A DNA stretch of 53,252 bases from Bacteroidales bacterium (GTDB lineage Bacteria > Bacteroidota > Bacteroidia > Bacteroidales > WCHB1-69), in assembly GCA_024686335.1 (NCBI GenBank), contig JAILCI010000059.1, positions 1 through 53,252 of the forward strand. Reading direction: 5' to 3'. Position 1 is the stretch's first letter, and every line of letters starts with the position of its first letter. Under the pieces are notes generated by a model. It saw only the letters and a list, made by a program, of their open reading frames with translations. It was not told the origin of the DNA and did no database searches. Shown in pieces: positions 1 to 7,341 of this stretch. The translations under genes were made by a program, and so were the position numbers.

Positions 1-248
1 TGCCTTCCGTGTGTTTTCCCTTTTGCTAAACGCTGCATTTTTGTTCCCGTTTGCCGCCGATGTCAGAGGGCGGACAGAGCGGGCGGGATTCATGTCGGCT
101 TGATCTTTTGGCAACTTTTCTATCAAGAGAAAAGTTGAAGAATTATAATTATGGGAGTCGCTTGCCATGAAGTCCTTGCCTCCTTCATGAAAACATCTAT
201 TAGCAACATACTTGGGCATACATGGTGCCATCATGTATATAACTCCCT
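1..248 (+). mobile_element. MITE-like element, copy 1 (left end outside window)
   Basis: This is the right-hand part of a repeat also present at 15124-15551 and, inverted, at 18331-18761. The right terminus reads TGCCATCATGTATATAACTC followed by CCT, which is the inverse complement of the left terminus of the other copies. Inside is a perfect 10-bp hairpin, CAACTTTTCT / AGAAAAGTTG, at 112-121 and 128-137 with a 6-nt loop. The element ends 11 bp beyond the stop codon of the convergent ferredoxin gene. It encodes no transposase, so it would be moved by an enzyme encoded elsewhere. The open frames inside are a by-product of its base composition. Confidence 0.75.
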
Positions 249-259
249 AAATAAATGTC

Positions 260-1024
260 CTAATCATCATTTCTCATCAAATCGGATAGTTTTACAAGTG
301 GATGATGATATTGGCGCTCCTTCAACGTGGATTTATCTCTCAATTCCACAGCTTGCATCGGACAGAAGTGAACACAAGCCAAACATTGAGTGCAGTTTGA
401 TTCGCAATGCGCCTTGCCATTTATCTTCACAATATTTTCCCTTGGACAAACATTAATACAGACACCACAACCATTACACTTCTCTGGACTCACAGTGGGA
501 GTGAGCATTGGCAAAGTTCGCTTCTGTATAAATGGCCGAGCACACAAGGCACCTATCGGACCCCACCACGCATAATGCAGACTATGAACTTCTGCCGCTA
601 TATCTTTGGCAATGCGCTCCAAACGCGAAGCATAACGCTCAAATTTCCAAACTTGATCGTTTGGATTCCTTCCAAAACCGATGGCGCTATTGTCTGGCAC
701 TCTGATCTTATTACTATAGGCCACATGAATTCCGTTATCGCTCAAGATCTTGCCCACATTCCATATCGCGTTACCTGCTTGAGCACCGCAAGGGATAATG
801 ATGAAAACATAAGCATCCGATGACAACCTAAGACGAGGAATGAGATCAAGAACTGCGCGAGGTGCATTGAACCAATAACTGGGATAAACCAAACCGATTC
901 GTTTCTCAGACATCAAATTACGATGGGCCGCCTCGCTGAGCGGCATCACCGAATCCTGTAATCTCTCTGCAAGTTGTCTGCTAATTGCAAGACTATTCCC
1001 TGTTCCTGAAAAATAGAGTATCAT
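260..1024 (-). CDS. EFR1 family ferrodoxin (flavodoxin + 2[4Fe-4S] protein)
   Basis: This 254-aa redox protein has an N-terminal flavodoxin-like domain and a C-terminal bacterial ferredoxin domain. The start MILYFSGTGNS holds the FMN phosphate-binding loop SGTGNS. Two CxxCxxCxxxC clusters lie at about residues 183-193 and 211-221 (CNGCGVCINVCP and CTQCLACVHFCP), enough for two [4Fe-4S] centres. This arrangement is known as the EFR1 family, which is common in anaerobes and whose electron partners are mostly undefined. The frame stays open 25 codons further upstream, but I chose the start at 1024 for two reasons: the flavodoxin fold begins there, and the -7 box at 1068-1075 lies inside the longer version. 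It is transcribed alone, and its stop lies next to a MITE-like repeat. A cytoplasmic electron carrier or quinone/flavin reductase role is inferred. Confidence 0.88.
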   Translation of the reverse strand: MILYFSGTGNSLAISRQLAERLQDSVMPLSEAAHRNLMSEKRIGLVYPSYWFNAPRAVLDLIPRLRLSSDAYVFIIIPCGAQAGNAIWNVGKILSDNGIHVAYSNKIRVPDNSAIGFGRNPNDQVWKFERYASRLERIAKDIAAEVHSLHYAWWGPIGALCARPFIQKRTLPMLTPTVSPEKCNGCGVCINVCPRENIVKINGKAHCESNCTQCLACVHFCPMQAVELRDKSTLKERQYHHPLVKLSDLMRNDD

Positions 1025-1067
1025 ACTGTTTGATTCTTTTAAAGCATCCTGTCGGAACACTTGACGG

Positions 1068-1075
1068 CAAAAGTA
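1068..1075 (-). promoter_or_regulatory. -7 promoter box of the EFR1 gene
   Basis: The minus strand reads TACTTTTG, matching the Bacteroidota consensus TAnnTTTG, 43 bp before the chosen start at 1024. It supports the shorter gene start. Confidence 0.6.
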
Positions 1076-1139
1076 CATAAATTCCAAAATAAATGGCAAT
1101 AACTCCTTTCAGAAAAATGAAAACATGACAATAACTTTG

Positions 1140-1147
1140 TATCTTTG
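1140..1147 (+). promoter_or_regulatory. -7 promoter box of the PhzF-family gene
   Basis: TATCTTTG matches TAnnTTTG, 20 bp before the ATG at 1168. I see no clear -33 TTTG. Confidence 0.65.
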
Positions 1148-1167
1148 CACACTAAAAAGACATCCTT

Positions 1168-2016
1168 ATGAGATATTACATCGTGGACGCATTCACCGAC
1201 CAACCCTTTGGGGGCAATCCTGCGGGCGTAGTCCTACTAGAAAATGGCGCGTTTCCTTCAGAACAATTGATGCAGCGGATTGCAGCAGAATTGCGTTATT
1301 CTGAGACTGCATTCGTGCAGCAGAACGAAAAACGGGAGTTTACAATCCGCTACTTCACTCCGGCTGGAGAAGTACCTTTATGCGGACACGCAACCATTGC
1401 CTCTTTCGGCGTACTATTTCAAGAAGGAATCCTCGAAGATGGTACAGAATGTCTTAATCACACAAAAGCTGGTGATTTACAAGTGATTGCAGGCAAAAAC
1501 GTGATGATGCAGATGGCCTCACCCGAAGCAATGGCAATTATCGAAGACCAGGATCGTCTATACCAGATAATGGGCAGCGAAAGGGAAGGTGTCGAGCTAC
1601 TGCCACAAATCGTCTCAACTGGGCTGCCCGACATCATCATGCCTGTTCGCGATGTGGATGCATTGCAAAGCTTACATCCCGACATGAAAGCCTTGAGCAA
1701 ACTCAGTGAAGAGTTGGATGTCACAGGTGTACACGCTTTTGCCTTAAGCACAGATGGTCTCACTGCTCACGTCCGCAACTTTGCTCCACGCTACGACATC
1801 GACGAAGAGTCGGCTACGGGCACAGCCAACGCTGCACTTACCTATTTTTTATATATAAACAACTTATTAACCCCTCCCAACAAGTGTACTTACCTTCAGG
1901 GTGAGGCAATGCAACGGCCCTCCGTCATTACCACCAAACTGGAAGTCAACAACGACTGCGAAATTTGGGTTGGTGGTGAAAGCTATATAGTAGCAGAAGG
2001 TAAACTATTCGTTTAA
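1168..2016 (+). CDS. PhzF family isomerase/epimerase
   Basis: This 282-aa protein has the usual length and layout of the PhzF/diaminopimelate-epimerase-fold family. The start is typical (VDAFTDQPFGGNPAGVV). The catalytic glutamate lies in RYSETAFV at about residue 46, followed by the conserved PLCGHAT motif and, near the C-terminus, a glycine-rich ATGTANAAL loop. PhzF itself isomerises trans-2,3-dihydro-3-hydroxyanthranilate, but there are no other phenazine genes here. A stand-alone cytoplasmic isomerase of unknown substrate is therefore the safest call. Its promoter at 1140 gives a leader of only about 13 nt. The gene is convergent with a small ORF whose stop lies 2 bp away. Confidence 0.93.
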   Translation: MRYYIVDAFTDQPFGGNPAGVVLLENGAFPSEQLMQRIAAELRYSETAFVQQNEKREFTIRYFTPAGEVPLCGHATIASFGVLFQEGILEDGTECLNHTKAGDLQVIAGKNVMMQMASPEAMAIIEDQDRLYQIMGSEREGVELLPQIVSTGLPDIIMPVRDVDALQSLHPDMKALSKLSEELDVTGVHAFALSTDGLTAHVRNFAPRYDIDEESATGTANAALTYFLYINNLLTPPNKCTYLQGEAMQRPSVITTKLEVNNDCEIWVGGESYIVAEGKLFV

Positions 2017-2017
2017 T

Positions 2018-2206
2018 CTACTCCTTATACTTCGTAAATTGGTATTTATCTCTCAATTCCTGTTGCTTCTCGGCAGGAAGTGAGGTAAAATAGGATTTCC
2101 AGCCCGGACAAAAATTGATGTGCCAACGCCAAAAACGCCCTACAAGAGAGGTCGGCTTCTCATCATAACGAGCGCGTATTTTGCAGTTTTCGCAATTGTT
2201 TGCCAT
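2018..2206 (-). CDS. Conserved small hypothetical protein (62 aa)
   Basis: This small protein begins MANNCENCKIRARYDEKP and is rich in Trp, Lys and Tyr (GRFWRWHINFCPGWKSY). It has a CxxC pair near the N-terminus and a third Cys in FCPGW, which might bind a metal. I recall similar short proteins in other Bacteroidales but know of no function. The start at 2206 was preferred to an upstream in-frame one at 2230 because the -7 box at 2228-2235 overlaps the longer version. It has no signal peptide or membrane segment. Confidence 0.72.
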   Translation of the reverse strand: MANNCENCKIRARYDEKPTSLVGRFWRWHINFCPGWKSYFTSLPAEKQQELRDKYQFTKYKE

Positions 2207-2227
2207 AGTATGTTGTTTTTGAGAGCG

Positions 2228-2235
2228 CAAAGATA
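2228..2235 (-). promoter_or_regulatory. -7 promoter box of the 62-aa protein gene
   Basis: The minus strand reads TATCTTTG, 22 bp before the start at 2206. Confidence 0.6.
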
Positions 2236-2289
2236 AGATTTATTTTTCACTATCTATTCTTTTCATAAAAAAGAAAACCTAGATTATCA

Positions 2290-2297
2290 TATCTTTG
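2290..2297 (+). promoter_or_regulatory. -7 promoter box of the nucleotidase gene
   Basis: TATCTTTG ends 27 bp before the ATG at 2325. It overlaps an in-frame TTG at 2295, which rules out that codon as the start. Confidence 0.6.
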
Positions 2298-2324
2298 CCA
2301 TGCAAAACAAAACAAACAATAACA

Positions 2325-2825
2325 ATGGAAAAACCTATTCTCTACATCGACATGGACGGGACTCTTGTTGACTTTCAATCTGGCATTGACCGTTTGGACG
2401 AGAAGACTCGAATGTTATACAACAAACACTACGATAGCAAAACAGATACCAAATACGGTGCTCACTATGATGATGTACCCGGCATCTTTGCACTGATGGA
2501 TCCAATGCCAGGCGCCATCAAAGCAGTTGAAGAACTCACTAAACGCTACGACCTCTACATACTCTCCACTGCACCATGGAACAACCCCACGGCCTGGTGC
2601 GACAAGTTGAATTGGGTAAAGAGATACTTCGGAGGTGGGGAAGACTCTGTCTTCTACAAGCGTCTCATCCTTTCGCACCATAAAGACCTCTGCCGCGGCA
2701 GCATCTTAATTGATGACAGACCTGAAAAATGGGGTGCAGGTAACTTTGACGGGGAAGTAATCCATTTCGGCGAGGAACCGTATAAAACATGGCCGGAAGT
2801 GGTAAAACATTTAATGGGTTTGTAG
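2325..2825 (+). CDS. 5'(3')-deoxyribonucleotidase-like HAD phosphatase
   Basis: This 166-aa protein begins MEKPILYIDMDGTLVDF, the HAD motif I DxDGT with nucleophile and acid/base aspartates at about residues 9 and 11. Motif II is in ILSTAPWNNPTAW. The C-terminal motif LIDDRPEKWG supplies metal-binding aspartates. The length and the STAPWN signature match the NT5C family, which dephosphorylates deoxynucleoside monophosphates in the cytoplasm and helps balance dNTP pools. The promoter at 2290 implies a monocistronic unit. It is followed by a tandem palindromic repeat. Confidence 0.88.
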   Translation: MEKPILYIDMDGTLVDFQSGIDRLDEKTRMLYNKHYDSKTDTKYGAHYDDVPGIFALMDPMPGAIKAVEELTKRYDLYILSTAPWNNPTAWCDKLNWVKRYFGGGEDSVFYKRLILSHHKDLCRGSILIDDRPEKWGAGNFDGEVIHFGEEPYKTWPEVVKHLMGL

Positions 2826-2828
2826 GAT

Positions 2829-2880
2829 CGAATCGCATTCGACTATAGGGGCGAATCGCATTCGACTATAGGGGCGAAAT
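2829..2880 (+). repeat. Tandem 23-bp repeat with palindromic core
   Basis: CGAATCGCATTCGACTATAG plus GGG occurs at 2829-2851 and again at 2852-2874 without a mismatch, and a third copy begins at 2875 (CGAAAT). Each unit contains the small hairpin CGAAT-CGC-ATTCG. It lies just after the nucleotidase stop. Confidence 0.85.
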
Positions 2881-2881
2881 C

Positions 2882-2968
2882 ATGGATTATAACAAAAATG
2901 GCAAACCCTTGTACGGCATAAACCTCAACCCGGACGATCTCGAACCTGGCAGATGGTTTGACGTTTAA
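2882..2968 (+). other. Possible 28-codon small ORF or gene remnant
   Basis: An ATG at 2882 opens a frame that begins MDYNKNGKPLYG, ends with EPGRWFDV, and stops at 2968. The amino-acid choice looks protein-like (PDDLEPGRW), unlike the surrounding DNA. The frame continues upstream through the last repeat copy with no alternative ATG. No promoter or ribosome-binding site is evident. It may be a tail left by a deleted gene. Confidence 0.25.
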
Positions 2969-3027
2969 GATTCCTGATACTAGCAGAATTTGCCCTCCGC
3001 TCATTTTTCTTCTCACTTTTGCATCGT

Positions 3028-3069
3028 GATTTTTCGTCAGAAAAATTTTTCCCGACATGACGAAAAATC
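3028..3069 (+). promoter_or_regulatory. Perfect 12-bp inverted repeat upstream of the AAA ATPase gene
   Basis: GATTTTTCGTCA (3028-3039) and TGACGAAAAATC (3058-3069) are exact inverse complements. The loop between them holds a second perfect palindrome, GAAAAATTTTTC (3040-3051). The right arm falls where the -33 region of the putative promoter at 3082 would be. It could be an operator for a dimeric repressor or a stem-loop. Confidence 0.5.
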
Positions 3070-3081
3070 TGTTTTGTAGTA

Positions 3082-3089
3082 TATCTTTT
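3082..3089 (+). promoter_or_regulatory. Weak -7 promoter box of the AAA ATPase gene
   Basis: TATCTTTT differs from TAnnTTTG only in the last base and lies 14 bp before the ATG at 3104. Confidence 0.35.
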
Positions 3090-3103
3090 ATAAATGACAA
3101 AAT

Positions 3104-4873
3104 ATGCAAACGATGAAAAAAAATGAACAAAATTTTAATGCAATCCAAGCACTGACTCACATAGCCAGGTTGCTTGACAACTCCGGTTATGACCTCTTCC
3201 GTCTTCACAATCCCGAATTGCCTGAAATTAGCAACATCAACAATGCCAACAGATTAAGGATGGCACCTGATTCCAAACCTGTACTCACTGAGGATGAAAA
3301 AGCTCAAGTGAAAACAGAAATTGAATTTCTCGGCAAGTTCTTTAAAACTACTCCGATAGAAACCCTTCTCCTTGTCGCCATCTATTCAATACAAAGTAAC
3401 TCCAGTGGCAGTGCAGATACACGCGACATTTGCCGTTTTCTCGACCTGGAAGGTCTTGACTTTCTTCCTTTCAAGAAGAGTTTGCTCAATCTTCCGCAAA
3501 AACGATTAACTCGCGTTACAAATCACAGACGTTCCGACGACTACGTTATAACAGATACGGTAGAGCAGGCACTACTGCATAACAAACCGCTTAGAAAAAT
3601 GAAACCACTGGAAATCAGCCGTTTCCAATTCTGCGAGGTGATTTCTAACTTCATTGAGGACCGCAGTCGTGACGACATTGACACTGAAGAACTTTTTTCC
3701 TTGGTTGAGAGAGAGGAGAATGTCAATACCCATCTTAAGTTCATCAAAGAACTGAAAAAGATATTACCCGATGCGGAAGAACGCACTTTATTTTATGAAA
3801 TTTGTGACGATTTTCTGCGCTCTCGACGCCATCAAAACACTGATTTGGAAGTTACCTTGCGAGATATCTATGACGACCTCAACGCCAGCTACTATGTTGC
3901 ACGAAGCATTATGAACAAAAACCACCCTATGCTTCAAAAAGAGCTAGTAGAGCTTCTTCCCGCCAAATTCCTGGCTGAGGCAGAATTATGCCTGACCGAG
4001 AAGGGTAAAAAGTTGTTGTTAGAAGATGATTACGATCTCTTCTGTGGCAAGGGTAACAGCGACAAACGTCTGGTGACACCCGAAAAGATACCTGCACGAG
4101 AACTCTTCTTCAGCACTGAGCTAACCGAAAATATTAACTTCGTGAAAGAGAGCCTAATGGAAGATGCTTTCGTGGAACTGCAAAAACGTCTGGAAGAGAA
4201 CTCTCTTCCAAAAGGTGTTGCCATCTTGATGCATGGTTCTCCTGGCACCGGCAAGACCGCCACTGCTGAGATGATTGCCAAAGCCACAGGCAGAAGCGTC
4301 TATCATGTGGATATAGCCGCCTCTAAGAGCTGCTGGTTCGGCGAGAGTGAAAAACTCTTCAAGAAAATCTTCACTGATTACAACCGCATGTGCGAAACCG
4401 AAGAACGCAAACCCATCCTCCTCTTCAACGAAGCCGATGCCCTCTTCAGCAAGCGTCGAGATGTGGACAATGGCGGCAGTTGCACCCAAACAGAAAACTC
4501 TCTGCAAAATATCTTGTTGGAGGAAATGGAAAAACTAGACGGTATCCTCATCGCTACCACCAACCTCTGCACCAACTTTGACGATGCCTTCGAACGCCGT
4601 TTCCTCTTCAAAATCAAATTTACAAAACCGACCACAGAAGCCAAAAAAGCCATCTGGAAAAACAAAATGAGCTGGCTGTCCGACGAAGATTGCGAGAACC
4701 TCGCTAATAGATACGATCTCACAGGTGGTGAAATCGACAACATCGTCCGGAAAAGCGTAATGGAGAATGTACTAACCGGAAAACAACCTACCATGGAAAT
4801 GCTGTGCTCCTGGTGCCGCGGGGAAAACCTGGAACGCAAAGGTGGAAACGCCATCGGCTTTTCACATAACTAA
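3104..4873 (+). CDS. AAA+ ATPase with long N-terminal helical region
   Basis: This is a 589-aa soluble protein. Residues 1-330 look mostly helical and I do not recognise a domain in them. A single AAA+ module follows at about 360-560. Walker A is HGSPGTGKT (about 377-385), the Walker B region is ILLFNEADALF (about 438-448), sensor 1 is IATTNL (about 484-489), and the arginine finger is in FERRF (about 496-500). The Walker B aspartate is replaced by Asn (LLFNEAD), while the catalytic Glu is kept. A second in-frame ATG at 3113 is possible. The module resembles FtsH/proteasomal-type ATPases, but no protease motif follows. The next gene downstream, on the same strand, encodes a nuclease-like protein. 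A role in remodelling protein or nucleic-acid complexes is inferred. Confidence 0.85.
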   Translation: MQTMKKNEQNFNAIQALTHIARLLDNSGYDLFRLHNPELPEISNINNANRLRMAPDSKPVLTEDEKAQVKTEIEFLGKFFKTTPIETLLLVAIYSIQSNSSGSADTRDICRFLDLEGLDFLPFKKSLLNLPQKRLTRVTNHRRSDDYVITDTVEQALLHNKPLRKMKPLEISRFQFCEVISNFIEDRSRDDIDTEELFSLVEREENVNTHLKFIKELKKILPDAEERTLFYEICDDFLRSRRHQNTDLEVTLRDIYDDLNASYYVARSIMNKNHPMLQKELVELLPAKFLAEAELCLTEKGKKLLLEDDYDLFCGKGNSDKRLVTPEKIPARELFFSTELTENINFVKESLMEDAFVELQKRLEENSLPKGVAILMHGSPGTGKTATAEMIAKATGRSVYHVDIAASKSCWFGESEKLFKKIFTDYNRMCETEERKPILLFNEADALFSKRRDVDNGGSCTQTENSLQNILLEEMEKLDGILIATTNLCTNFDDAFERRFLFKIKFTKPTTEAKKAIWKNKMSWLSDEDCENLANRYDLTGGEIDNIVRKSVMENVLTGKQPTMEMLCSWCRGENLERKGGNAIGFSHN

Positions 4874-4920
4874 CGCTTGAAAACGAAATTGACCAGATGA
4901 AAGCAAAGTAAACGGTTCCA

Positions 4921-4956
4921 ATAGGGCCGATATATAATCGGCCCTATGTTTTTTGA
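4921..4956 (+). terminator. Palindrome/terminator after the AAA ATPase gene
   Basis: ATAGGGCCGAT and ATCGGCCCTAT form a perfect 11-bp stem around a 5-nt loop (4921-4947), followed by GTTTTTTG. It can act as a Rho-independent terminator 48 bp after the stop. It also belongs to the short palindromic family seen elsewhere in the window. Confidence 0.6.
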
Positions 4957-4964
4957 ATAATAAG

Positions 4965-4983
4965 GTCGATGTGTAACATCGAC
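4965..4983 (+). repeat. Short intergenic palindrome
   Basis: GTCGATGT-GTA-ACATCGAC is a perfect 8-bp stem with a 3-nt loop. It lies 17 bp after the preceding palindrome and is related to the one at 13509-13526 (GGTCGATGTACATTGACC). Confidence 0.6.
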
Positions 4984-5053
4984 AAGAACTCCAAATATGA
5001 TGTCTCCCTTTTGAAAAGGTATAATTAGAACAAATAAAAAAACATCTTTTTCA

Positions 5054-5061
5054 TATTTTTG
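5054..5061 (+). promoter_or_regulatory. -7 promoter box of the DUF2779 gene
   Basis: TATTTTTG lies 22 bp before the ATG at 5084, so this gene can be transcribed separately from the AAA ATPase gene. Confidence 0.6.
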
Positions 5062-5083
5062 CATTTTCAAACTCTCAAAAAGC

Positions 5084-6595
5084 ATGTCAAAAGGTCTTTC
5101 CAAATCCAAGTACACCAATTTCAGAAAATGCCCAAAATGCCTATGGTTGGGCGTGTATAAACCTGAAGAACAAGTAATTGACGCCTCTACAGAGGCTCGT
5201 TTCACCGCCGGCAACGAGGTCGGTGACCTGGCGATGGGTCTCTTTGGACCATTCACGGAGGTCAGTGCCTATACTCCCGATGGAAGACTCGATGTGAAAG
5301 CAATGCTGTCACACACACAAGATTGTCTAGACAATGAGGTGGAGAATATTTGTGAAGCCTCCTTCTCCTTTGACGGGTGCTTTTGTGCTGTTGACATCCT
5401 ACACAAACAGGATGGCGGATATGCTATATACGAAGTCAAAAGCAGCACCAGCGCCGACAAAGAGGTATACGCTCAAGATGTAGCTTTTCAAAAATGGGTA
5501 CTGACTAAGTGTGGCGTAAATGTGACTGGCAGCTATCTGGTCTGCATAAATAACGAATATGTGCGCCATGGCGACATCGACATCCACCAGCTATTCAGTA
5601 TCAACGACATCTCCGAAGGAGTAGATGCCGAATACCCTCAGATTGCAAACAACTGCAAATTGGCAAAAGAAGTGTTAAACTCTTCAAAAGAGCCGTCAAT
5701 CGCTGTTGGAAGTCAATGTCAAGATCCATACGAATGTGCTTTCAAAAATTACTGCATGCGACAAGAGGGCTTTACAGAAACAGGCCCCTCAGTTTTTGAC
5801 CTATATAGACTTAATTACGAAAAGAAATTGGAATATTGGCGAGACGGAATCATCACCTTCCCAGAAATTGCCAAGAGTGACATTAAGCTCTCCAACATTC
5901 AAGAGATACAGGTATCATGCACATTGGAAAACACGAATCATATTGACAAAAAAGGCATTCGAAACTTCCTTGACTCCCTCTCCTACCCCATCTATCATCT
6001 GGATTTCGAGACCATGATGCCAGTAATTCCACCCTTTGACGGTGTGAGACCCTATCAACAGACACCTTTCCAATATTCACTGCATATTGAGCACAAAGAT
6101 GGCACGCTGGAACATAAAGAGTTCTTGGGCGACTCCGTGCATGATCCACGCCGGGCACTTGCCGAACAACTGTGTCATGATATTCCTAAAAATGTCTGTT
6201 CTATGGCTTACAACAAGGGTTTTGAATGTGGCCGTCTCAACGAATTAGCTGAGTATTTTCCCGATTTGGCCGACCATCTGCTCAATATCAGCGACCATGT
6301 CGTAGACCTGCTAGAGCCCTTTAGAGCAGGATATTGCTACTATCCAGCCATGGGTGGCAGTTTCTCAATCAAATCTGTACTCCCCGCCCTCTTCCCTGAC
6401 GATCCCAAACTGGATTATCACAACCTCCCTGGTTGCGTACACAACGGCGGCGAGGCCATGGATATCTATCCACAAATTGCAAAAATGTCTAGTCAAGAGC
6501 AGGAAGAGACTCGCGAGTCGTTGCTACGTTATTGCGAATTGGACACTTTCGCGATGGTAAAGCTTCTCTCCAAACTGCGAGAGTTAGCAAGGTAA
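5084..6595 (+). CDS. DUF2779 protein: Cas4-like nuclease fused to DEDD-type exonuclease-like domain
   Basis: This is a 503-aa cytoplasmic protein with two nuclease-like halves. In the first, Asp104, Glu117 and Lys119 (VDIL ... YEVKSS) form a PD-(D/E)XK site. Cysteines at about 16 and 19 (KCPKC) and at about 212, 218 and 224 (CQDPYECAFKNYC) resemble the Fe-S cluster ligands of Cas4/AddB-type nucleases. In the second, HLDFET (Asp307, Glu309) and the C-terminal YCELDTFA (Asp487) resemble DEDD exonuclease motifs. This layout fits DUF2779, a family without a settled function. There is no CRISPR array or cas1/cas2 in the window. The neighbouring AAA ATPase suggests DNA repair or defence, which is inference. 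The gene ends 4 bp from the convergent TIGR04076 gene. Confidence 0.83.
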   Translation: MSKGLSKSKYTNFRKCPKCLWLGVYKPEEQVIDASTEARFTAGNEVGDLAMGLFGPFTEVSAYTPDGRLDVKAMLSHTQDCLDNEVENICEASFSFDGCFCAVDILHKQDGGYAIYEVKSSTSADKEVYAQDVAFQKWVLTKCGVNVTGSYLVCINNEYVRHGDIDIHQLFSINDISEGVDAEYPQIANNCKLAKEVLNSSKEPSIAVGSQCQDPYECAFKNYCMRQEGFTETGPSVFDLYRLNYEKKLEYWRDGIITFPEIAKSDIKLSNIQEIQVSCTLENTNHIDKKGIRNFLDSLSYPIYHLDFETMMPVIPPFDGVRPYQQTPFQYSLHIEHKDGTLEHKEFLGDSVHDPRRALAEQLCHDIPKNVCSMAYNKGFECGRLNELAEYFPDLADHLLNISDHVVDLLEPFRAGYCYYPAMGGSFSIKSVLPALFPDDPKLDYHNLPGCVHNGGEAMDIYPQIAKMSSQEQEETRESLLRYCELDTFAMVKLLSKLRELAR

Positions 6596-6599
6596 ACAG

Positions 6600-6863
6600 C
6601 TACTCCTCCACCTTCTCGACCTTAAAGATATTGATTACATCTGCATCAGGACAACAGATGCGAATACTCTTCCCATCACCTTCGGGCAATTTCCCATCAT
6701 AACGGAGAATGTCAATGTACGGAAAAGCCACATGTTGCACCATGGGACAGAGTTTTCCACGCTCGGTATCAAAATCAAAACTATCGCCAATCTTGTGTCC
6801 GCGATGGCAATGACCTTCGCCTTTCTTGTCCACTAGGGTTATTTTAATTTTAGGTTTGCTCAT
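6600..6863 (-). CDS. TIGR04076 family protein
   Basis: This 87-aa protein has the pattern of the TIGR04076 family: a beta-strand KIKITLVDKKG, then GHCHRGHKIGDSF, a conserved LCP (Cys-Pro) and a C-terminal CCPD. Function is unknown; the conserved Cys and His residues suggest metal or Fe-S binding. A start six codons upstream at 6881 is also possible and is preceded by a purine-rich stretch. It is the last gene of a minus-strand run with the CGGC protein and the nitroreductase. A palindromic repeat at 6899 separates it from the CGGC gene. Confidence 0.8.
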   Translation of the reverse strand: MSKPKIKITLVDKKGEGHCHRGHKIGDSFDFDTERGKLCPMVQHVAFPYIDILRYDGKLPEGDGKSIRICCPDADVINIFKVEKVEE

Positions 6864-6898
6864 AATCTTCTGTTTTTTCATTATTTTTTCCCCATTTT

Positions 6899-6922
6899 AG
6901 ACGTTCCATGAAATGTCTCTAC
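6899..6922 (+). repeat. AGACGTTCC-type intergenic palindrome
   Basis: AGACGTTCCATGAAATGTCT plus CTAC is an imperfect palindrome, followed by a degenerate tail (ATCGGGGTTCCGCAGACT). Better copies lie at 7342 and 23097. It sits between two genes of one probable transcription unit. Confidence 0.7.
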
Positions 6923-6953
6923 ATCGGGGTTCCGCAGACTAATTACATTAAAA

Positions 6954-7298
6954 TCAATGTGTATACTCCAGTATCTCCACCTTATCTCCAAGTCTCTCGC
7001 GCACGAGAGATATCATCTTCTCGTAAAAGGGACATGGATATCCCAGAGGTGTTCCTTTTTTGATACAGGAGGCAAAAGCTATCACCTCCGCGCCACGGTT
7101 GATAAGCAGTTGCGCCTTCAACAAAACGCGTTTGCCAGGACAACCGCCGCAGTTGGTGAAGCCGACCAGCTCCAGATCGCCTTCCAAATGCTCAAAGGCG
7201 CCACCTTTCTTTTTTAAAAACATGAAATCTGCCGTACCAGGACAATAGTCCTCCGTCTGAGAACAACGGATAATTCCAATTTTACAACTCTTTTCCAT
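6954..7298 (-). CDS. CGGC domain-containing protein
   Basis: This 114-aa protein carries the family signature NCGGCPGK at about residues 49-56, plus Cys5, Cys12, Cys19, Cys78 and Cys89. The CGGC family is small, cysteine-rich and probably binds metal or Fe-S; its biochemical role is not established. Residues ASCIKKGTPLGYPCPF form the usual C-terminal part. It has no signal peptide. The gene lies between the nitroreductase and TIGR04076 genes on the same strand, separated from each by palindromic repeats. Grouping with another Cys-rich protein and a flavoenzyme suggests a redox or metal role, which is inference. Confidence 0.87.
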   Translation of the reverse strand: MEKSCKIGIIRCSQTEDYCPGTADFMFLKKKGGAFEHLEGDLELVGFTNCGGCPGKRVLLKAQLLINRGAEVIAFASCIKKGTPLGYPCPFYEKMISLVRERLGDKVEILEYTH

Positions 7299-7341
7299 TA
7301 TTATTTATTCATAATTATCGATAAATATTTTTTTATTACTA

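Noticed and set aside
2843-3208. 121-codon minus-strand frame
   Set aside because: It runs through the tandem repeat and the regulatory palindrome and overlaps the start of the AAA ATPase gene. The composition is not convincing and no promoter is present.
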